Position numbers and translations under genes: made by a program. Of a stretch of DNA of 8,815 nt, positions 1-4,814 are shown one piece after another (the first letter of the stretch is position 1; the number at the start of each line of letters is the position of its first letter). Source of the stretch: Eubacterium sp. CAG:248 (GTDB lineage: Bacteria; Bacillota; Clostridia; Lachnospirales; Lachnospiraceae); NCBI GenBank assembly GCA_000436475.1, contig FR886232.1, forward strand, positions 45,356 through 54,170. The letters run 5' to 3'. A model generated the notes under the pieces. The model was not told the DNA's origin, made no database searches, and was given only the letters and a program-made list of their open reading frames with translations.

Positions 1-41
1 GTAATGCAGTTAGCAATGTAGTCAGCAATGATACTGCATAA
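1..41 (+). CDS. possible 3' end of an upstream gene, perhaps phosphate-binding protein PstS (partial)
   Basis: Reading from base 3, one frame gives a dozen codons (NAVSNVVSNDTA) ending in TAA at 39-41. The usual gene order, with the phosphate-binding lipoprotein gene pstS directly before pstC, makes a PstS C-terminus the natural guess. The fragment is far too short to recognise a family, is low in complexity (Ala/Val/Ser/Asn), and does not resemble a PstS motif I know, so the assignment rests on position alone. It could equally be chance open frame in an intergenic region. Confidence 0.3.
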   Translation, partial: NAVSNVVSNDTA

Positions 42-53
42 GAGATTATAAAG

Positions 54-86
54 AGGCGGGCACGATAATATCTGTGGTGCCTGCCT
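54..86 (+). other. intercistronic hairpin upstream of pstC
   Basis: Bases 54-63 (AGGCGGGCAC) pair with 77-86 (GTGCCTGCCT) in a 10-bp stem with one G-U wobble and a 13-base loop. No T-run follows, so this does not look like a complete intrinsic terminator. Such hairpins between a binding-protein gene and its permease gene often protect the upstream mRNA and keep the binding protein in excess. That role is inferred. CACGAT at 61-66 can alternatively pair with ATCGTG at 90-95, which excludes the main stem. Confidence 0.55.
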
Positions 87-123
87 ATAATCGTGATATA
101 GCAGACATTAGAATGGAGAATGT

Positions 124-1077
124 ATGAACAGTAAGAGAGGTATGTTTACCAGGGAATATCTGTGGCGGAGTATAGTTACAATGTGTGGCTTGTTCGTTAT
201 AGTTATTACATTGGGAATAGGTGGATTCCTTGTATACAAGGGCTCTGGAACGTTTTTAAAGTTCCATCATTCAATAGGAGAATTTCTTTTTTCATCAGAC
301 TGGGCACCGGTTGATAATATGGAAGGTGGAGGAAGCGTAGGTACACTTATATTTATAGTTGGTTCACTTAGTACATGTGGACTTGCATTGCTTATAGCAA
401 CACCATTTGCACTTGGCTCAGCTATATTTATGACAGAAATTGCTCCTAAGTTCGGTGAGAAATTCTATCGTCCTGTAATACAGATATTTGCAGGAATTCC
501 ATCAGTTGTATATGGATGGGTAGGACTTACAGTTTTAGTCCCTTTTATAAGGGATATATTTCATAGGCAGGTAGGACATTCGATACTTGCAGCAGGACTT
601 GTGCTTGCAATAATGATATTTCCTACGATAACAAGCGTTTCAGCAGATGCAATAAGAGCAGTTCCTAAGGATTACAGGATGGGAGCCTATGGTATGGGTT
701 CAACACGCTGGCAGACAATATACAAGATTGTACTACCAGCTTCAGCCTCAGGCATATTCTCAGGAATAATACTTGGTCTTGCCAGAGCCTTTGGTGAGGC
801 ACTTGCAGTAGCTATGGTTATAGGACAGACAACAGCACTTCCTGAAAGCATATTCTCTACAACTAAGTCACTTACAACAGAAATAACAGCCCAGATGGGT
901 AATGCTATGGAAGGTGGAGAAACAAAGACTGCGTTGTGGACACTTGCTTTACTTCTGTTTCTCATATCATTATTATTCATATTCCTTATACATATATTAT
1001 CAAGAAAGAAACCAGAGGATGCAGGAGCTAAGGTATCCGCTAAAAAGAGTGCGTTAACATCGGCAAAGCAGAATTAA
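124..1077 (+). CDS. pstC: phosphate ABC transporter permease PstC
   Basis: This gene encodes one of the two membrane subunits of the high-affinity phosphate importer PstSCAB, which pairs with PstA to form the Pi channel in the cytoplasmic membrane. The 317-residue protein has a cytoplasmic N-terminus and about six membrane segments (roughly 17-39, 72-94, 118-140, 152-172, 209-232, 272-293). The cytoplasmic EAA loop that docks on the ATPase lies at about 175-207, with the typical core GMGSTRWQ (190-197), followed by LARAFGEA (219-226), characteristic of PstC/PstA. The periplasmic motif SSDWAP (57-62) is also typical of PstC. The tail (about 294-317) is rich in Lys and Ala. The ATG at 124 is preceded by GGAG at 115-118. 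The stop is 14 bp before pstA, so the two are co-transcribed. PstC is preferred over other ABC permeases because of the pstA-pstB-phoU context. Confidence 0.97.
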   Translation: MNSKRGMFTREYLWRSIVTMCGLFVIVITLGIGGFLVYKGSGTFLKFHHSIGEFLFSSDWAPVDNMEGGGSVGTLIFIVGSLSTCGLALLIATPFALGSAIFMTEIAPKFGEKFYRPVIQIFAGIPSVVYGWVGLTVLVPFIRDIFHRQVGHSILAAGLVLAIMIFPTITSVSADAIRAVPKDYRMGAYGMGSTRWQTIYKIVLPASASGIFSGIILGLARAFGEALAVAMVIGQTTALPESIFSTTKSLTTEITAQMGNAMEGGETKTALWTLALLLFLISLLFIFLIHILSRKKPEDAGAKVSAKKSALTSAKQN

Positions 1078-1091
1078 AGGAGCATATATTT

Positions 1092-1967
1092 ATGAATAGA
1101 ATTAAACGTGCAAAGGCACAAAACAGCATAATGACAGTCATATTCTACGCCATAGCAGTCTTCTTTTTTGTTCTTTTAGCTGCATTTGCTGGATATGTAA
1201 TTATTAAAGGCTTTATCGGCGCAGATATATCTATGTTCAGATTTGCACGAAGAGGAAGCATAGGAAACCAGTTGTTTAATACGTTGTATCTTGTATTTTT
1301 GTCACTGCTTATAACAGTTCCAATCGGAACATTTGCAGGAATATATCTTGCTATGTACGCTAAGGGAGGAGCTGTTACAAAGTTTATAAGAATATGTATA
1401 GAAACTCTTTCATCTCTTCCATCAATCGTAGTAGGACTTTTTGGATATCTTATATTCCTTGTTATTATGGGAATGGATAAGAGCCTTATGGCAGGAGCAC
1501 TATCAGTATCAATAATAACACTGCCACTTATAACAACTACAACAGAGGATGCTATTAAGGGGCTTCCAAAGGGTTACTTCGAAGCTAGTATGGGACTTGG
1601 CTCAACACGCTGGCAGGCTATATTCCATGTATTATTGCCAGCCTGCCTTCCAAGAATCATGACAGGTGTTATTCTCGCAGCAGGACGTGGATTTGGTGAG
1701 GCAGCAGTACTTCTGTATACAACAGGCTCAGGTACGAATATAAGATGGTCTAACTGGGACCTTTCATCTTCTACATGCCCTCTTAATCCTTTCCGTTCAG
1801 CAGAAACACTTTCCTTACAGATATGGGATCTGCAGGTAAACGGACAAGACCAGAATCTTGCGAATCTTGCATCAGCAGTACTTCTTATACTTGTGCTTGC
1901 ATTCAGTATTGGTGCCAATATATTAAGCAATAAGATTAATAAGAAGAATGCCGGAGAGAAGGCATAA
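1092..1967 (+). CDS. pstA: phosphate ABC transporter permease PstA
   Basis: This is the second membrane subunit of the Pst phosphate importer, 291 residues with a basic N-terminus followed by a first membrane helix at about 14-39 and further helices at about 62-90, 109-127, 131-150, 187-210 and 258-278. The EAA loop at about 152-184 carries EASMGLGSTRWQ, almost the same as the PstC loop, followed by GRGFGEAA (198-205). The stretch at about 210-256, with Trp, Cys and NPF residues and SLQIWDLQ, is the long extracytoplasmic loop seen in PstA of Gram-positive bacteria. A strong AAAGGAG (about 1076-1082) overlapping the pstC stop codon sets the ATG at 1092. The 81-bp gap to pstB contains a small AT-rich hairpin but no obvious terminator. 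Confidence 0.97.
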   Translation: MNRIKRAKAQNSIMTVIFYAIAVFFFVLLAAFAGYVIIKGFIGADISMFRFARRGSIGNQLFNTLYLVFLSLLITVPIGTFAGIYLAMYAKGGAVTKFIRICIETLSSLPSIVVGLFGYLIFLVIMGMDKSLMAGALSVSIITLPLITTTTEDAIKGLPKGYFEASMGLGSTRWQAIFHVLLPACLPRIMTGVILAAGRGFGEAAVLLYTTGSGTNIRWSNWDLSSSTCPLNPFRSAETLSLQIWDLQVNGQDQNLANLASAVLLILVLAFSIGANILSNKINKKNAGEKA

Positions 1968-1995
1968 AGCAGATGCAATATATTTGGAAGGTCTG

Positions 1996-2026
1996 AAAAG
2001 GTATATACGATATATACATAACTTTT
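1996..2026 (+). other. AT-rich hairpin between pstA and pstB
   Basis: GTATATA at 2001-2007 and TATATAC at 2011-2017 form a perfect 7-bp stem around the loop CGA. AAAAG (1996-2000) can pair with CTTTT (2022-2026), with the ATAA at 2018-2021 bulged out. The stem is weak and has no clean T-tract after it, so it is more likely a processing or stability element, or chance in AT-rich DNA, than a terminator. Confidence 0.3.
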
Positions 2027-2048
2027 AATATAGAAATGAGGAATATAT

Positions 2049-2849
2049 ATGGATAATACAGTTAATAGTTCTGGAATATTTACAGCAGCCGGCAGCGATG
2101 ATAATAAGTTTGAGATTAGTCACCTTAATCTTCACTATGGGGCTTTTCACGCATTAAAAGATATTAATATGAATATTAAGAAGAATCAGATAACTGCCTT
2201 TATAGGTCCTTCTGGATGTGGTAAGTCAACATTTTTAAAGACACTTAACAGAATGAATGATCTTGTTGATAATGTGACTATAGATGGAGATGTACGTCTT
2301 GATGGAAAGAATATATTCACAGATATGGATGATATAACATTAAGACACAGAGTTGGAATGGTATTCCAACAGCCTAATCCCTTCCCTAAGAGCGTGTATG
2401 ATAATATAGCATATGGTCCAAGACTGTTTGGAGTACATAAGAAAGCAGATCTTGACATAATTGTTGAGAGAGCCTTAAAGCAGGCTGCTATATGGGATGA
2501 AGTAAAGGACAGATTAAAGAAATCAGCGCTTGGTTTATCAGGTGGACAGCAGCAGAGATTGTGCATTGCCAGAACACTTGCGGTAGAACCGGAAGTAATT
2601 CTTATGGATGAACCTACCTCAGCACTTGATCCTATATCGACATCAAGAATAGAGGACCTGGCAATAGAGCTTAAGAATCAGTATACCATTGTAATGGTTA
2701 CTCATAATATGCAGCAGGCAACAAGAATATCTGATAATACAGCATTCTTCCTGTTAGGAGAAATGATTGAATATGGAAATACAGAGCAGCTATTCTCAAT
2801 GCCAAAGAACAAGAAAACAGAGGATTATATAACAGGACGTTTTGGCTGA
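2049..2849 (+). CDS. pstB: phosphate ABC transporter ATP-binding protein PstB
   Basis: PstB is the cytoplasmic ATPase that powers PstCA and is thought to take part, with PhoU, in signalling Pi status to PhoR. All ABC motifs are intact in the 266-residue protein: Walker A GPSGCGKST (53-61), Q-loop VFQQPNPFP (105-113, a PstB hallmark), signature LSGGQQQR (163-170), Walker B VILMDEP (183-189) followed by SALDP (191-195), and the H-loop His in VTHN (217-220). The NRMND segment (67-71) after Walker A and the C-terminal ITGRFG are also typical of PstB. The first 20 or so residues, rich in Asn, Ser and Asp, are a variable extension. GAGGA at 2038-2042 supports the ATG at 2049. It follows pstA by 81 bp. 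Confidence 0.98.
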   Translation: MDNTVNSSGIFTAAGSDDNKFEISHLNLHYGAFHALKDINMNIKKNQITAFIGPSGCGKSTFLKTLNRMNDLVDNVTIDGDVRLDGKNIFTDMDDITLRHRVGMVFQQPNPFPKSVYDNIAYGPRLFGVHKKADLDIIVERALKQAAIWDEVKDRLKKSALGLSGGQQQRLCIARTLAVEPEVILMDEPTSALDPISTSRIEDLAIELKNQYTIVMVTHNMQQATRISDNTAFFLLGEMIEYGNTEQLFSMPKNKKTEDYITGRFG

Positions 2850-2868
2850 TATTTCATATTTTTGTCAC

Positions 2869-2897
2869 TTGTTATTAGTATAGTATGGAAGTATAAT
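2869..2897 (+). promoter_or_regulatory. sigma-A-type promoter for the PHP-domain gene
   Basis: TTGTTA (2869-2874) and TATAAT (2892-2897) are separated by exactly 17 bp. They match the housekeeping consensus at five of six and six of six positions. Transcription would start near 2904, giving a leader of about 54 bases before the ATG at 2958. No Pho-box hexamer series is visible here, so the promoter could work independently of phosphate. It lies in the 108-bp gap after pstB, which has no clear terminator, so read-through from pst is also likely. Confidence 0.65.
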
Positions 2898-2957
2898 GAG
2901 CATAAATAAGGCATAAAACAGTTAATACTAATTAAGAAGGGCAAAGGTTATAGATAT

Positions 2958-3791
2958 ATGAAATATGTAAAGTTTGATATGCACTGTCATACGGCTGAGG
3001 GTTCAGTAGATGCAAAGGTTAATATAGAAGATTACATTGAGATATTAAGAAGTAAGGGCTTCGGTGGAATGCTTGTAACAGACCATGACTCATATGGTGG
3101 TTATGAAGCATATGTGAATTCGGGAAAGAAGTATGATGATTTCGTTGTTTTAAGAGGTATAGAGTATGATAGTCTTGAATTTGGACATTTTATAGTCATA
3201 CTCCCATCAGATACCCCTGATGAGGTGTATGAGTTATTAAGATATAAAGGTTTAACTCTTGATAAGCTCATCTATATAGTTCATTGCAGCGATGGAATAT
3301 TAGGTCCGGCACATCCTTATGGAGAACCCTTTATGAGCTTTGCTTCTACTATGTATTGGAATCAGCCAAAGCAGATTGCACATATGGTACATTTTGATTT
3401 CGTTGAAGGTTATAATGCCTGTGAAAGTAATAAAAGCAACAGATATGCAAGAAGATTTGCAAGCGACTGCAAAGTACCACTTACCGCAGGTAGTGATGCA
3501 CATGGCAGTGATTGTGTAGGTCTTGGATATGCGCTGCTCCCTGAAACAATAAGGACTGTTGATGACCTGATTGTATATTACAAGGAGGAGAATCATCCTA
3601 AGGTTGGTGGTACAAGATATGGACATACAACCAAGGACAGGATAGGTTCATTTAACAAGGTTCTTGTATACATGTTCTATCTGTATAATAAGGTTGGTGC
3701 TATGTTTAAGTATCCTAAGAGAGCCAAGGCTTTCAGGAATGCGTTAAGGGCACTTAACAGAAGATACATAATATTCAGGGACAGGAGCTGA
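2958..3791 (+). CDS. PHP-domain metal-dependent phosphoesterase
   Basis: This 277-residue protein has the polymerase-and-histidinol-phosphatase (PHP) fold, a distorted TIM barrel using a cluster of divalent metals for phosphoester hydrolysis. Visible metal-ligand motifs in order are DMHCH (7-11, His9 and His11), TDHDS (41-45), GIEY (68-71, Glu69), GHF (76-78, His77), PAHPYG (118-122, His119) and GSDAHG (178-183, Asp180 and His182). This layout resembles the YciV/RNase AM group, which acts on nucleoside 3',5'-bisphosphates or RNA 5' ends, rather than histidinol phosphatase, but the substrate cannot be read from sequence. The C-terminus (about 229-277) is unusual: a hydrophobic, aromatic stretch (VLVYMFYLY, 235-243) followed by a very basic tail, possibly membrane- or nucleic-acid-associated. 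It has its own promoter and terminator and lies between pstB and phoU, suggesting a role in Pi scavenging or nucleotide turnover. The AAAGG at 2943-2947 supports the start. Confidence 0.87.
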   Translation: MKYVKFDMHCHTAEGSVDAKVNIEDYIEILRSKGFGGMLVTDHDSYGGYEAYVNSGKKYDDFVVLRGIEYDSLEFGHFIVILPSDTPDEVYELLRYKGLTLDKLIYIVHCSDGILGPAHPYGEPFMSFASTMYWNQPKQIAHMVHFDFVEGYNACESNKSNRYARRFASDCKVPLTAGSDAHGSDCVGLGYALLPETIRTVDDLIVYYKEENHPKVGGTRYGHTTKDRIGSFNKVLVYMFYLYNKVGAMFKYPKRAKAFRNALRALNRRYIIFRDRS

Positions 3792-3818
3792 ATGTCTGCT
3801 TATTTACACACAGCATAT

Positions 3819-3844
3819 TATACTGGCAGCAGGATGCTGGTATA
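3819..3844 (+). other. bulged hairpin in the 3' untranslated region of the PHP gene
   Basis: TATAC (3819-3823) pairs with GTATA (3840-3844), and CAGCA (3827-3831) with TGCTG (3835-3839), around a GGA loop. TGG (3824-3826) bulges out on the left side. No T-run follows. It lies 12 bp before the terminator hairpin and may protect the 3' end of the transcript. Confidence 0.35.
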
Positions 3845-3855
3845 TTGAACATTTA

Positions 3856-3898
3856 ACCTTCACTATGTACATAGCTGTATTATAGTGGAGGTATTTTT
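3856..3898 (+). terminator. rho-independent terminator after the PHP gene
   Basis: ACCTTCACTAT (3856-3866) pairs with ATAGTGGAGGT (3882-3892) in an 11-bp stem with one G-U wobble and a 15-base loop, followed at once by ATTTTT (3893-3898). It would end the pst/PHP transcript and separate it from phoU. Stem length and T-run are convincing. The fairly large loop and short T-run suggest termination may be partial. Confidence 0.75.
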
Positions 3899-3918
3899 GT
3901 ATACAGAAATATACGTGA

Positions 3919-3935
3919 TTTGTGCTGCGCACAAA
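3919..3935 (+). other. hairpin in the phoU leader
   Basis: TTTGTGC (3919-3925) and GCACAAA (3929-3935) are perfect inverted repeats around a 3-base TGC loop. The element could be an RNA hairpin or a dyad-symmetric protein site. No T-run follows, so it is not a terminator. Confidence 0.45.
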
Positions 3936-3942
3936 CTTGAGA

Positions 3943-3961
3943 TGCGCTAAGAAATAGCGCA
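3943..3961 (+). other. second hairpin, immediately upstream of the phoU ribosome binding site
   Basis: TGCGCT (3943-3948) pairs with AGCGCA (3956-3961) in a GC-rich 6-bp stem with a 7-base A-rich loop. It ends four bases before the phoU Shine-Dalgarno TGGAGG (3966-3971), close enough to influence ribosome loading or mRNA 5'-end stability if it is in the transcript. I could not find a convincing -35/-10 pair between the preceding terminator and phoU. Confidence 0.4.
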
Positions 3962-3977
3962 AGAATGGAGGATTAAT

Positions 3978-4628
3978 ATGAGAAATAGATTTGACAGACA
4001 GTTAGTACAGCTTAATGACGAGCTTATAGAAATGGGTGGAATGATAGAAAAGGCAATAGCAGATACAGTAAAGGCACTTGTGAATCAGGATACAGAGCTT
4101 GCTAATGTTGTCATAGATTATGATGAAGAGATAGACCATCAGGAAAGAGAGATTGAACAGTTGTGCCTTAAACTGCTTTTACAGCAGCAGCCGGTTGCAA
4201 GAGATTTAAGACTTATATCCTCAGCACTCAAGATGATCACAGATATGGAGAGAATAGGTGACCACGCTTCTGATATTTCAGAGATTACTATTGAGCTTTC
4301 CAACCAGTCTTATATCAAGAAGCTTGATCACATTCAGCAGATGGCTAAGGAAACTATGTATATGCTTGTGCAGAGTGTAGATGCATTTGTTAATAAGGAT
4401 ATGGATAAGGCAAAGGAAGTTATAGCACATGATGATATAGTAGATGAGCTTTTTGGCAGGGTAAAGAAGGAGCTTATAAATATGATACATGAGAATGCAG
4501 AGGTTGGTGAGCAGGCATCAGATCTTCTCATGGCTGCAAAGTATTTTGAGAGAATAGGCGATCACGCTACCAATATATCAGAATGGGTTATATTCTCAAT
4601 AACAGGTGAACATCCAGACGATAAATAA
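3978..4628 (+). CDS. phoU: phosphate signalling complex protein PhoU
   Basis: PhoU is a cytoplasmic, peripherally membrane-bound all-helical protein that links PstB/PstC to the PhoR kinase and keeps the Pho regulon off when Pi is sufficient. The 216-residue protein has the expected full length and two tandem three-helix-bundle repeats. Each repeat carries the conserved metal-binding signature: ERIGDHASD (91-99) and ERIGDHATN (191-199), exactly 100 residues apart. The N-terminus (FDRQLVQLNDELIEMG, 5-20) is typical of the family. TGGAGG at 3966-3971 supports the ATG at 3978. phoU stands apart from pst, following a terminator by 79 bp. After its stop there is no clear terminator before the next gene, only AT-rich DNA. 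Confidence 0.97.
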   Translation: MRNRFDRQLVQLNDELIEMGGMIEKAIADTVKALVNQDTELANVVIDYDEEIDHQEREIEQLCLKLLLQQQPVARDLRLISSALKMITDMERIGDHASDISEITIELSNQSYIKKLDHIQQMAKETMYMLVQSVDAFVNKDMDKAKEVIAHDDIVDELFGRVKKELINMIHENAEVGEQASDLLMAAKYFERIGDHATNISEWVIFSITGEHPDDK

Positions 4629-4657
4629 ACCGAAATAAATTGAGAATATAAAACTAC

Positions 4658-4699
4658 AATAATTTAATGGTAATAATTTAGTTGTAATAATTTTATGAT
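4658..4699 (+). repeat. three tandem 14-bp AT-rich repeats
   Basis: Units start at 4658, 4672 and 4686 and read AATAATTTAATGGT, AATAATTTAGTTGT and AATAATTTTATGAT. Each outer comparison with the first unit shows 12 of 14 identical bases. A weaker fourth unit (4700-4713, beginning AAGAATTTA) runs into the Pho box. AT-rich upstream repeats can act as a bendable or UP-like element. They may also be a decayed extension of the binding-site array. Function is unknown. Confidence 0.6.
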
Positions 4700-4704
4700 A
4701 AGAA

Positions 4705-4743
4705 TTTACACAGAATTTACATAAGGTTCATATAACATTTATA
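4705..4743 (+). promoter_or_regulatory. PhoP/PhoB box: four direct hexamers with 11-bp period
   Basis: TTTACA (4705-4710), TTTACA (4716-4721), TTCATA (4727-4732) and TTTATA (4738-4743) are separated by exactly five bases each. All four fit the TT(A/T/C)A(C/T)A direct-repeat consensus known for Bacillus PhoP, which binds as dimers along one face of the helix. The array points toward the Na/Pi cotransporter gene. A TACACT (4753-4758) could serve as -10 without a recognisable -35, as expected of an activator-dependent promoter. Transcription would then start near 4765 and place the array at about -60 to -22, the usual position for activating Pho boxes. The box is visible in sequence; binding and start site are inferred. 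Confidence 0.8.
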
Positions 4744-4752
4744 TACGTGAAT

Positions 4753-4758
4753 TACACT
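4753..4758 (+). promoter_or_regulatory. candidate -10 of the Pho-box promoter
   Basis: TACACT differs from TATAAT at two positions and starts nine bases after the last Pho-box hexamer. The region where a -35 should lie (about 4730-4735, ATATAA) does not match consensus, which fits activation by a bound response regulator. Other AT-rich hexamers nearby, for example within TGTAAAGAAT, could compete for this role. Confidence 0.4.
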
Positions 4759-4814
4759 CCAAAATGTAAAGAATAAATGAAGTCAGATTAAACAGACAAA
4801 AATTTGGAGGAAAT

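Noticed and set aside
687..980. Open frames on the minus strand inside pstC, and similarly inside pstA, pstB, the PHP gene, phoU, the Na/Pi carrier and phoR
   Set aside because: They lie wholly or largely within well-recognised + strand genes, have no family features or convincing ribosome binding sites, and are composition shadows.
700..1616. 15-base identity (700-714 and 1602-1616) as a recombination repeat
   Set aside because: It encodes the same STRWQ residues of the EAA loop in the paralogous PstC and PstA permeases, so shared coding constraint explains it.
2850..2957. Terminator directly after pstB
   Set aside because: There is a short T-run at about 2859-2863 but no stable hairpin before it. 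The clear signal in this gap is the promoter at 2869-2897.
3897..3924. Pho box upstream of phoU
   Set aside because: Hexamers at 11-bp spacing (TTGTAT, AATATA, TTTGTG) match the consensus poorly, unlike the array at 4705-4743.
4629..4660. Terminator after phoU
   Set aside because: The sequence is A-rich with no inverted repeat or T-tract of terminator form.
4658..4743. CRISPR array or origin iterons
   Set aside because: Units are only 14 and 11 bp, directly adjacent and without unique spacers. The setting is a promoter region of a Pho operon with no replication or cas genes nearby.
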